In this document: in pieces, positions 1 to 5,669 of the stretch
How the letters are laid out: every line of letters starts with the position of its first letter
How positions within the stretch are numbered: the first letter of the stretch is position 1
Source: an uncultured beta proteobacterium
GTDB taxonomy: Bacteria; Pseudomonadota; Gammaproteobacteria; Burkholderiales; Burkholderiaceae_C
Assembly (NCBI GenBank): GCA_903944555.1
Contig: CAJASG010000724.1
Coordinates: 1-7,757, forward strand
DNA: 7,757 bases
Reading direction: 5' to 3'
Program-made: the position numbers and the translations under genes
Notes under the pieces: generated by a model
Seen by the model: the letters and a program-made list of their open reading frames with translations, nothing else
What the model was told of the DNA's origin: nothing
Databases searched by the model: none

Positions 1-84
1 GGTGTTTTCATCAAAAGAAGATGACCGACCTTCCAGATGCAATGCTTCATCCAGAAGCGACAAGAGCGCTGCTTTGACGTCCAT
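1..84 (-). CDS. Acyl carrier protein, N-terminal fragment (exosortase-locus type)
   Basis: The minus strand opens with ATG (bases 84-82) and reads 28 codons without a stop to the window edge, so only the N-terminus is present. A ribosome binding site, CGAAAGG on the minus strand (bases 96-90), lies 5 nt before the ATG. The peptide has an amphipathic helix (VKAALLSLLDEALHLEGR), a short loop, then SSSFDENT. This resembles helix 1 of the small acyl carrier proteins that open exosortase/PEP-CTERM exopolysaccharide gene sets. Their next residues are typically a PLLG-like turn followed by the DSM phosphopantetheine site, which would lie outside this window. If correct, the protein would carry acyl groups on phosphopantetheine in the cytoplasm. 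The divergent PEP-CTERM gene supports the call. It rests on 28 residues and family memory; an unrelated small helical protein is possible. Confidence 0.55.
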   Translation of the reverse strand, partial: MDVKAALLSLLDEALHLEGRSSSFDENT

Positions 85-101
85 GGGAACCTTTCGTTAT
101 G

Positions 102-114
102 GTGTCGTTGACAC
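102..114. promoter_or_regulatory. Perfect short dyad GTGTC-GTT-GACAC
   Basis: This is a perfect inverted repeat with 5-bp arms and a 3-bp spacer, 18 bp upstream of the minus-strand acyl carrier start codon. Its half-sites GTGTCG and TTGACA recur at 254-259 and 266-271, there separated by 6 bp. It may be an operator for the acyl carrier gene or a remote secondary site for the activator of the PEP-CTERM promoter. No protein can be assigned from sequence alone. Confidence 0.35.
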
Positions 115-197
115 GGAAAATAATTGTAGGGTTCAGTGCCCGTGGGGTGGGGAAAAGAGCGCCGCTCCATGCGTTTTCTCAACGCTTGATAGTAGCG

Positions 198-229
198 GCG
201 GGTTTGCTTGGGTTCGGGCAACAGCCCGC
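198..229. repeat. Imperfect inverted repeat (GCGGG-TTGC / GCAA-CCCGC)
   Basis: The left arm is GCGGG (198-202) plus TTGC (204-207). The right arm is GCAA (218-221) plus CCCGC (225-229), with a 10-nt loop and small bulges. It has no T-run on either side, so it does not look like an intrinsic terminator. It could fold in a leader RNA on either strand or be incidental. Confidence 0.3.
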
Positions 230-251
230 TCTATTCTGATTTCCATCTGGG

Positions 252-274
252 CAGTGTCGAGTAACTTGACAGTG
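252..274. promoter_or_regulatory. Candidate enhancer-binding-protein site (23-bp imperfect palindrome)
   Basis: The core TGTCGAGTAACTTGACA (255-271) is centred on base 263. Across the full 23 bp, 9 of 11 symmetric pairs match. The centre lies about 128 bp upstream of the start point predicted from the sigma-54 element at 366-380, which is the usual distance for an upstream activator site of a sigma-54 enhancer-binding protein. The dyad is read directly from the sequence; the role as an activator site is inferred from its position. A PrsR-type regulator of an exosortase locus is a reasonable candidate but is not visible here. Confidence 0.45.
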
Positions 275-325
275 CGTTTGGATGGCGCCATTTTTGACCT
301 GACTCAATTCTAAAAAGTTTATATA

Positions 326-338
326 AATCATGGTCTTA
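326..338 (+). promoter_or_regulatory. IHF-like site between activator dyad and promoter
   Basis: AATCATGGTCTTA matches the IHF consensus WATCAANNNNTTR at all but one fixed position. An A/T-rich tract lies directly upstream (about 311-328). It sits roughly 60 bp upstream of the predicted start, between the dyad and the -24/-12 element, where IHF commonly bends DNA at sigma-54 promoters. The consensus is degenerate and chance matches are common in AT-rich DNA. Confidence 0.35.
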
Positions 339-365
339 CAGCGCATTTTTGCTGAATTTAAAGTG

Positions 366-380
366 TGGCACCCGTATTGC
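366..380 (+). promoter_or_regulatory. Sigma-54 (RpoN) -24/-12 promoter
   Basis: TGGCAC (366-371) is followed after 5 bases by TTGC (377-380) and then T. The invariant GG (367-368) and GC (379-380) are separated by exactly 10 bp, as sigma-54 holoenzyme requires. Only the last base of the TGGCACG block differs from consensus. Transcription would start near base 391, giving a leader of about 50 nt before the PEP-CTERM start codon at 444. Sigma-54 control of PEP-CTERM genes fits the PrsK/PrsR two-component systems commonly encoded in exosortase loci. Confidence 0.75.
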
Positions 381-443
381 TTTGTGGATGCCTTGGACGG
401 GTCGAAGTCGTTTCGATCTGCATTTTTTGCGAGGATATAAACC

Positions 444-1763
444 ATGATAAAAATGGAATTACGCAAAGCGGCGTTTGCCGTTGCGGTGGCGTCTGCTGCG
501 GCGCTACCGTTGGCGGCGATGGCTGCCACCGAAGCCCAAAAACAAACTGCGATTGACGGCGGCTTGGCGTGGCTGGCCAGCCAGCAGGGTGCCAACGGGA
601 GTTGGTGCCAGTCCGGGTATTGCGCTGCCGATACAGCCGCCGCCTTGCTCGCCTTTACCGAGCAAAAGTACAAGCCTTTGGGCTGGAACGATCCCATTAA
701 TCCCAACAAGTACGCCAGCAATGTCACCAATGCCGTCAACTTTTTGTTGAAGGACGCGGGCACGGTGGCCATCCCCAACAACCGGGGTGATGGCAACAAT
801 CCCAACATCAGCGGCAGTGGCACTGGGTACATCTGGGGTGGCAATGAAGCCACCTACGTGACCGGCCTGGTGTTGCCCGCACTGGCGCGGGTGACCGCAG
901 GTGTGAATGGCATTACGCCTGGGACTGCGATTAATTTGCCCGGTTTTGCGGTGGACGGCAAAACCTATGCACAGGTGATTCAGGACACGGTGGCCACCTT
1001 TGCCAATGGCCAAACCCGGGTCGACAATGCAGCGTGGGCTGGTGCCCGCGGTGGTTGGCGTTACACACCATCCGATGGGCAGTCAGACGGCTCGACCGCA
1101 CAATGGCCCGCCATTGGGATGCTGTTTGCGCAGCAAGTGCCTGGTGTGACGGTGCCAGGCTTTGTCAAGAGCGAATTGAAGTACTGGATGGACTACATCC
1201 AAAACCCTAATGGAGGGGCTGGCTATGACAATCCGGGCAACTTGGTCAACGAATCCAAGACTGGCGGCCTGCTGGTTCAGATGGCCTTTACCGGTTACAA
1301 CGGCACCAGCTCCGGGGCGGGTGATGCCAGCGACCGGGCGGGCGCACTGGCCTATCTGAACACCCATTGGCAAGATGGCGCGAACGGATGGGATGGTAAC
1401 TTTGGTCAACCCTACTCCATGTGGTCGGTCTACAAAGGCTTGGAGTCCACCATTGGCTTGACGGATACCACGGCGATTACCAACCTACGCCCCCAAGGCG
1501 GCGCATTGTTGGACGCTGGCGACACCTGGAACTGGTATGAAGACTATGCGCAATCCTTGGTGGATGCCCAAAATGCCGGCGATGGAAGCTGGAGCGGCTA
1601 TCAGTACTGGCCGCAAGACTTGGCGACCGCCTGGAACATCAATATCCTCAACGCCACGCAGGTGGGGCCTGGCCCCAACCCTGCCCCCGAGCCTGCCTCG
1701 ATCGCATTGGTCGGCTTGGCGTTGGTGGGCCTGGTCGTCAGCCGCAGGCGTAAGGGAGGCTGA
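444..1763 (+). CDS. Secreted PEP-CTERM protein with squalene-cyclase-like toroid domain
   Basis: The 439-residue product starts with a Sec signal peptide: basic MIKMELRK, a hydrophobic stretch to about residue 24, and likely cleavage after AMA (25-27). The C-terminus is a typical PEP-CTERM sorting tag: PEP at 415-417, a hydrophobic segment at about 419-433, then RRRK. Exosortase is expected to recognise and remove this tag. The body resembles prenyltransferase/squalene-cyclase repeat proteins. It has a QxxxGxW motif at 48-54, GGWRY at 203-207, and near-QW motifs around 310-316 and 376-383. No DxDD cyclase motif is seen, so it is probably a binding or structural surface protein rather than a cyclase. 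The start at 444 is favoured by GAGG at 431-434; the next ATG (453) is too far from it. A sigma-54 promoter lies upstream and a TPR gene follows immediately. The tag assignment is firm; the function of the body is unknown. Confidence 0.88.
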   Translation: MIKMELRKAAFAVAVASAAALPLAAMAATEAQKQTAIDGGLAWLASQQGANGSWCQSGYCAADTAAALLAFTEQKYKPLGWNDPINPNKYASNVTNAVNFLLKDAGTVAIPNNRGDGNNPNISGSGTGYIWGGNEATYVTGLVLPALARVTAGVNGITPGTAINLPGFAVDGKTYAQVIQDTVATFANGQTRVDNAAWAGARGGWRYTPSDGQSDGSTAQWPAIGMLFAQQVPGVTVPGFVKSELKYWMDYIQNPNGGAGYDNPGNLVNESKTGGLLVQMAFTGYNGTSSGAGDASDRAGALAYLNTHWQDGANGWDGNFGQPYSMWSVYKGLESTIGLTDTTAITNLRPQGGALLDAGDTWNWYEDYAQSLVDAQNAGDGSWSGYQYWPQDLATAWNINILNATQVGPGPNPAPEPASIALVGLALVGLVVSRRRKGG

Positions 1764-1764
1764 G

Positions 1765-2565
1765 TTGCGCGCGGCAAGCCTGTTCGCTGCGGCAGCAACC
1801 TTGGTTGCTGCCGCAGCCGGTGCAACACCACTGCTGACCAAGCCCGAGAAGCCTGGGCGCGCTCCTGTATTGCCATCCCTGCAGGGGCTGGTGCCTTTGA
1901 AAGTGATTCCGGCACTCGGTGACAACACGGGTGATTCGGGGCGCACCGCGCTGCAAGCGCTCAGCCGTGGTCGCTGGGCACGGGCGTGCAGCGTCTCAAC
2001 GGCTGTGCTGGCCCGAAAGGCGCCAGATGTTGAGGCGCTGGGTGTTTTTGGACTGTGTTCTGCCGTGACCCGTGACCGACAGGCCGCCGAAACCGCGTTG
2101 GCACGCTTGCGGGGTGTGGAGAACCCGGGTTACTTCAGTCTCTTGACCCAAGGCGTGCTGCACCTGCAGGACCGGGCACCGGATAAAGCCCAGGCGCAAT
2201 TTAGGGCAGTGCTGCAAACGCATCCAGAGGACCCCTTGGCCTTGTATTTTGATGGGGAGGCCTTGCACGCACGCCAGCAAACCGTGGCCGCGATCAATTC
2301 CTTCCAGGCGACGCTTAAGCAATGGCCGGACTACACGCCGGCGTTGATTGCCGCCTCGCGCCTGATGGCGGGCCCCAAGGCGTCTTCTGAAGAGCTAAGC
2401 GTAGCAACGTCCATGGCCGAGCGTGCCACTGCGCTTGAACCGATGAATACCGGGTACTGGCGTTTGCTGGCCGATTTGTACCGCCGCACCGGTCAGTTGG
2501 GCCGGGCGCAGGGCATCGAGTTGCAGCATGTGCGTGCCAGCCAGTCACTTGTGCCCGAAAAGTAG
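1765..2565 (+). CDS. Secreted (periplasmic) TPR-repeat protein with TTG start
   Basis: This encodes about 266 residues. I place the start at TTG 1765, one base after the PEP-CTERM stop, because AGGGAGG (1753-1759) lies 5 nt upstream. From there the protein begins with MRAASLF and an alanine-rich hydrophobic run ending near GATP, a good signal peptide. The frame stays open upstream to ATG 1537, but those codons overlap the PEP-CTERM gene and encode a tryptophan- and arginine-rich peptide typical of a shadow frame. The mature part (about residues 75-255) is mostly paired helices with TPR character, such as APDKAQAQFRAVLQTHPEDP and LYRRTGQLGRAQ. No lipobox cysteine is present, so it is probably soluble in the periplasm. 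It is likely translationally coupled to the PEP-CTERM gene and may help its export or assembly (inference). It is far shorter than the large PrsT TPR lipoproteins of exosortase loci. Confidence 0.8.
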   Translation: MRAASLFAAAATLVAAAAGATPLLTKPEKPGRAPVLPSLQGLVPLKVIPALGDNTGDSGRTALQALSRGRWARACSVSTAVLARKAPDVEALGVFGLCSAVTRDRQAAETALARLRGVENPGYFSLLTQGVLHLQDRAPDKAQAQFRAVLQTHPEDPLALYFDGEALHARQQTVAAINSFQATLKQWPDYTPALIAASRLMAGPKASSEELSVATSMAERATALEPMNTGYWRLLADLYRRTGQLGRAQGIELQHVRASQSLVPEK

Positions 2566-2587
2566 CCCACTATTTAACCTATTTATG

Positions 2588-2646
2588 CCTGTAGCCCCCG
2601 TAATATATGCGCAAGCAGCTATGAAAAGCATAGCGAAATTCTGCGC
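2588..2646. repeat. Intergenic hairpin element, likely Comamonadaceae dispersed repeat
   Basis: The inner stem is GCTATG (2618-2623) / CATAGC (2629-2634) with loop AAAAG. The outer stem is GCGCA (2609-2613) / TGCGC (2642-2646). The block around TAGCCCCCGTAATATATGCG and AAGCAGCTAT resembles a short intergenic repeat that I recall as abundant in Rhodoferax, Polaromonas and Acidovorax; this is from memory. It lies between the TPR gene and the kinase gene. There is no T-tract, so it is not a classical terminator, but it could limit read-through or stabilise RNA ends. It marks the boundary between the two gene blocks. Confidence 0.5.
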
Positions 2647-2669
2647 CAGAAACCACTGAGGCCTCTTGA

Positions 2670-4109
2670 ATGACGCACACCCTATCGGACGACACGGCCG
2701 CGCAGGCACAACGCTTGTCAGATGCGTTGGACTGTGTCAGTGAGGCCTTTTTTTCGCTTGATCGTGAATGGCGCTTCACCCATGTCAACGCGCGTGCGCG
2801 AGCGTTGTTTGGTTGTCCGAGTGAGGCGTTGCTGGGGGAGTCCCTCATGAAAAAAATTCCTGATATGGGGGAGGGCGCTTTTTTCGATGAGTTCACGCGA
2901 GCCATGACCGGGGGTGAAGTTCGTAGCTTTGATGCTTATTACCCGCCTTTGGGCGCACCGCAGAAGGTGCGCGTGTTTCCAACGCAGCAGGGTTTGGCGG
3001 TGTTTTTTCGCGACGTGACGGAAGCGCGGGTTCCCGAGCAGCGGCTGCTTGAAGAGCAGGAAACGCTTTTGGCTGTGGTCAAATCGACCGACGACGCAAT
3101 CATCAGTACTGATTTAGGAGGGCGAATAAAAATGTTCAATCCAGGTGCTGAACGCATTTTCCGACGATCGCAAGCGAGTGTATTGAACCAGGGAATGGAG
3201 ATTCTGATGCCCGAGCGCTTCAGGGCTGCACACGCGCAGCACCAGCACCAGTTTGCGCAGTCCGGGGAGCCCAGTCGCATGATGGGCTTGGGGCTGGTGA
3301 AAGGGCTGCGCTCCGATGGTCAGGAGATTGAGTTGGAGGGAGCCATCACCCACGTCACCGTCGCCCAACGGCAGATTCTCATCGCGAATCTGCGCGACGT
3401 GACCGAACGCATGCGCGGGGCTGCGGAAATGGAGCTATCCCGTCAGCAGCTTTCCGAGCTGACGCAACGCCTGATGCAGCAGGAAAAGACGCTTGTCAAG
3501 CGACTGGCGCAGGTGTTACATGACCAGTTGGGGCAGACCATTGCGGCCATCCGCGTAGCCCATGAAACCATATTGACTCTGCAAGGTGCTGAGGTGCTTG
3601 CGCCGGTGGAGCGTCTCCAGGCCCAACTAGGCACCCTGATTGCGCAGGCCGTGCGCCAGGTGCGTCAGGTCCTGATTGACTTGCGCCCCCCCCTGCTGGA
3701 GGAGCAGGGGCTCAGTGCCGCGCTTGACAATGAGTTGCGTAACCGGTCGTTGACCCACCCGCAGACCGATATTGCCATTCACGTTGATCCACCGCTTGCA
3801 CAGATGCGTTGGCCCGCCGAGGTGGAGTATGCGGGATTCATGGTCGTGCGCGAGGCCGTTGAGAATGCCTTGCGCCACGCGGATGCGTCATCCGTGTCCG
3901 TGCGACTACAGGGCTCCGCCAGTTCCCTGACGCTGGAGGTGGCAGACGATGGCTCTGGCTTGGTCCCTGCCGCGATGTTGCGTGCCGGGCATCTGGGTAT
4001 GCGGGATATGCGGGAGCGGGCCAGCGGGGTGGGGGCCTCGCTCGTGGTGGATTCGGGGGGCAGCACAGTTGGGACACGCGTGACGTTCAGCTGGGAGCTA
4101 GAGGCATGA
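2670..4109 (+). CDS. Cytosolic two-PAS sensor histidine kinase, NarX/HisKA_3 class
   Basis: The product has 479 residues with no signal peptide or membrane segment, so it senses a cytosolic or diffusible cue. PAS1 spans about 14-120 (ends FFRDVTEA). PAS2 spans about 134-245 and has NPGAERIF, MPERFRAAH and NLRDVTER. A short coiled linker leads to the HisKA_3 dimerisation domain, with H284 in LHDQLGQT as the phosphorylated histidine. D285 and Q289 give the DxxxQ motif linked to phosphatase activity in NarX-type kinases. The ATPase domain shows N399 (ENALRHA), DDGSG at 426-430 and GHLGMRDMRERA from 440. GAGG (2658-2661) supports the start. The stop overlaps the response regulator start (ATGA), so the two form a cognate pair. 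H188 in PAS2 aligns with the haem ligand His200 of FixL, but the distal arginine position is leucine (L209), so haem binding is only a possibility. A run of eight C (3686-3693) lies in the conserved LRPPLLEE segment. Confidence 0.93.
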   Translation: MTHTLSDDTAAQAQRLSDALDCVSEAFFSLDREWRFTHVNARARALFGCPSEALLGESLMKKIPDMGEGAFFDEFTRAMTGGEVRSFDAYYPPLGAPQKVRVFPTQQGLAVFFRDVTEARVPEQRLLEEQETLLAVVKSTDDAIISTDLGGRIKMFNPGAERIFRRSQASVLNQGMEILMPERFRAAHAQHQHQFAQSGEPSRMMGLGLVKGLRSDGQEIELEGAITHVTVAQRQILIANLRDVTERMRGAAEMELSRQQLSELTQRLMQQEKTLVKRLAQVLHDQLGQTIAAIRVAHETILTLQGAEVLAPVERLQAQLGTLIAQAVRQVRQVLIDLRPPLLEEQGLSAALDNELRNRSLTHPQTDIAIHVDPPLAQMRWPAEVEYAGFMVVREAVENALRHADASSVSVRLQGSASSLTLEVADDGSGLVPAAMLRAGHLGMRDMRERASGVGASLVVDSGGSTVGTRVTFSWELEA

Positions 4110-4750
4110 CCCGGGTGTATTTGGTCGATGACCATTCGCTGGTGCGCGAGGGCTTGCGTGCCCTGCTGGAGGCCAAGGGGCACAAAGTCGTCGGTGAGTC
4201 CGCAGACCCCACGGAAGCGTTGGCTGACCTGTTGCGTTTGCGACCAGAGGTCTTGCTGCTCGACCTCAACCTGGGTGGGCGTTCCGGGTTTGAGTTGCTG
4301 TCGGAGCTGCAACGCCGGCGTCAGCCAACGCGCTGCATCGTTTTAACCATGTCCGCGCAGCCGCGCCACGTGGCGGAGGCCATGCGCATGGGGGCGAGTG
4401 CCTACGTGCTGAAAGGCTCAGCGGGGAGCGATCTGATGAATGCCATTCAGGCGGTTGCGCAGGGCAAGCGGTACTTGGGGCCCGAAGTGGCCGACCTTGC
4501 GCTGCAGGTGTTTACCCAGCAAGACAACCATAACGACCCCTTGGGCACCCTGTCACCCAGGGAGCGCCAGATCATCACCATGGTGGTCAATGGCCAGTCC
4601 AGTGCCGAAATCGGCCTGGAGCTGCATTTGTCCCCCAAAACCGTGGCAACGTATCGCAGTCGGCTCATGGCCAAGCTGGGTGTGGAGGATGTGCCTGGGT
4701 TGGTGCGACTGGCAATTCGCCACAAGCTGATCGATTCAGAGGACGTGTAA
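4106..4750 (+). CDS. NarL/FixJ-family response regulator
   Basis: The product has 214 residues, normal for the family. The receiver domain (about 3-120) has acidic residues D8 and D9, phospho-acceptor D53 in LLLDLNLGG, T81 in VLTMSA and K103 in YVLKGSAG, so all the switch residues are present. A LuxR-type helix-turn-helix follows (about 149-205) with LSPRERQII and SAEIGLELHLSPKTVATYRSRLMAKL. Phosphorylation by the upstream kinase should promote dimerisation and DNA binding. The start overlaps the kinase stop by four bases; GGGAG (4093-4097) is the probable ribosome binding site. The gene directly downstream encodes a Crp/Fnr protein with its own 152-bp leader, a plausible target by analogy with FixJ and fixK, but I recognised no binding site there. 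Confidence 0.95.
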   Translation: MTRVYLVDDHSLVREGLRALLEAKGHKVVGESADPTEALADLLRLRPEVLLLDLNLGGRSGFELLSELQRRRQPTRCIVLTMSAQPRHVAEAMRMGASAYVLKGSAGSDLMNAIQAVAQGKRYLGPEVADLALQVFTQQDNHNDPLGTLSPRERQIITMVVNGQSSAEIGLELHLSPKTVATYRSRLMAKLGVEDVPGLVRLAIRHKLIDSEDV

Positions 4751-4864
4751 CACCCGTCTGGCTTGGCCCTTGTTTGTCTATGTCTGACGTCAACAGGCGT
4801 CGAGAACTCCCTACAGACGAATCACCGCCTGCGACCTAAAGTTGTTCTCAGGGATTGGCTTAGA

Positions 4865-4877
4865 CGCCCACCGGGCG
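4865..4877. other. GC-rich hairpin in the Crp/Fnr gene leader
   Basis: CGCCC-ACC-GGGCG forms a perfect 5-bp stem with a 3-nt loop, ending 25 nt before the ATG at 4903 and 11 nt before the AAGAGAG ribosome binding site. No T-run follows. The rest of the 4751-4902 gap shows an 8-bp palindrome, TGACGTCA (4785-4792), but no clear sigma-70 or sigma-54 promoter and no FNR box. The hairpin could influence translation or be incidental. Confidence 0.3.
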
Positions 4878-4902
4878 CGGCATCCGGCAAGAGAGCAACA
4901 CC

Positions 4903-5664
4903 ATGATGAATGTTCAAGCGGTATCGAGTAGTGCGGCCCGTTGGCTGCCACCGGCCCATCAGCCTGCGTTGAAGCTGGAGCGTGATGAGCGCTGGTCGGA
5001 TTTTCAGGAAGTCCTGAATCTATTGCGGTTTGATGGGCAGGTTCATGATGCAAGCAGCACCGGTCTTTTTAGGCGCCGTCGTCTGAAGGCCGGACAGTCG
5101 GCCTTGACTATGGGTCAGCCATTTGACGGGCTTTATGTGGTCCGGCTTGGGTCACTCAAAACCTCCATGACGCATGTCGATGGTGTTGAGCATGTGGTGG
5201 CCTTTCCCATGAAAGGTGACTTGCTGGGCTTTGACGGCATTTGCAAGAACAAGTACCTGAGTGATGTCGTGGCCCTGACGGATTGCGATTTGATCAAAAT
5301 CCCGTCTGCAGAGTTGTTTTCGCCGGGGCGGGGCTGCAACGACGTGGAACGGATGGCGTATTGGGCCATCAGCCGTGAAATCGTTCGGGAGCAAACCACC
5401 TACGCCGCCTTTCATTCCACCAAGTCGGATGCTCGGGTGGCGCGCTTCCTGCGCATTCAGTCTGAACGGTTTTTGGCCATGGGCTACTCGCCCAACCGGT
5501 TCACCTTGCCCATGACGCGCCGTGACATTGGCAACCATCTGAACGTAACCCTTGAGACCGTGAGCCGCGCTTTTTCTGCGTTGGACCACCTTGGAATCAT
5601 TGCCGTTGAGCGGAGGGAAATCAGAATTTTGTCTTTGGATGCGCTACGCGACTTTGAGGCTTAG
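4903..5664 (+). CDS. Crp/Fnr-family transcriptional regulator lacking FNR cysteines
   Basis: The product has 253 residues. A cyclic-nucleotide-binding-like beta-roll spans about 50-150 and includes GLYVVRLGSLKTS and KGDLLGFDGI, which resemble the FNR segment GDLVGFDAI. A long dimer helix and a C-terminal helix-turn-helix follow (about 204-235), MTRRDIGNHLNVTLETVSR. E218, S221 and R222 match the FNR residues that read TTGAT-N4-ATCAA, so a similar target is predicted. The only cysteines are C114, C128 and C145; none is N-terminal and none aligns with the FNR cluster ligands, so a [4Fe-4S] oxygen sensor of FNR type is unlikely. It is better compared with FixK-like proteins, which are controlled mainly by their expression. 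AAGAGAG (4889-4895) supports the start at 4903; ATG 4906 is an equal alternative. The universal stress gene follows after 5 bases, so the two are probably co-transcribed. Confidence 0.92.
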   Translation: MMNVQAVSSSAARWLPPAHQPALKLERDERWSDFQEVLNLLRFDGQVHDASSTGLFRRRRLKAGQSALTMGQPFDGLYVVRLGSLKTSMTHVDGVEHVVAFPMKGDLLGFDGICKNKYLSDVVALTDCDLIKIPSAELFSPGRGCNDVERMAYWAISREIVREQTTYAAFHSTKSDARVARFLRIQSERFLAMGYSPNRFTLPMTRRDIGNHLNVTLETVSRAFSALDHLGIIAVERREIRILSLDALRDFEA

Positions 5665-5669
5665 TCGCC

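Larger units (their letters stand above)
85..443. other. Divergent intergenic control region
   Basis: This stretch of 359 bases separates the minus-strand acyl carrier protein gene from the plus-strand PEP-CTERM gene. No convincing coding sequence was found in it: the open frames crossing it lack a ribosome binding site or family-like sequence. It contains two TGTC/GACA dyads (102-114 and 252-274), an imperfect GC-rich hairpin (198-229), an AT-rich stretch (about 302-362) with an IHF-like site, and a sigma-54-type promoter (366-380). No good sigma-70 promoter with correct -35/-10 spacing was found on the plus strand. TTGACA at 108-113 and at 266-271 both lack a matching -10 at 16-18 bp. Confidence 0.75.

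Noticed and set aside
108..136. Sigma-70 promoter from TTGACA at 108-113
   Set aside because: No -10-like hexamer lies 16-18 bp downstream, and TTGACA here is better explained as one arm of the dyad.
2..313. Plus-strand open frame (103 codons) at the left end
   Set aside because: It is antisense to the acyl carrier start and then passes through the regulatory dyads. The composition is not protein-like and no domain is recognisable.
179..853. Minus-strand open frame (224 codons) across the intergenic region and the PEP-CTERM start
   Set aside because: It lies antisense to the signal peptide and toroid start and runs through the sigma-54 promoter. It has no family-like sequence.
1537..1764. 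ATG-initiated N-terminal extension of the TPR protein
   Set aside because: It overlaps the PEP-CTERM gene out of frame, is rich in W, R and P, and hides a good signal peptide that starts at TTG 1765 behind a strong ribosome binding site.
2566..2669. Intrinsic terminator after the TPR gene
   Set aside because: The hairpin at 2618-2634 is weak and is not followed by a T-run.
4751..4902. Autoregulatory FNR box, NarL sites or sigma promoter in the gap before the Crp/Fnr gene
   Set aside because: No TTGAT-N4-ATCAA-like sequence, no convincing promoter pair and no recognisable NarL-type site was found. The TGACGTCA palindrome (4785-4792) is too short to assign.
5290..5297. TTGATCAA as a possible FNR/FixK box
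   Set aside because: The half-sites abut with no 4-bp spacer, and the site lies inside the crp/fnr coding sequence.
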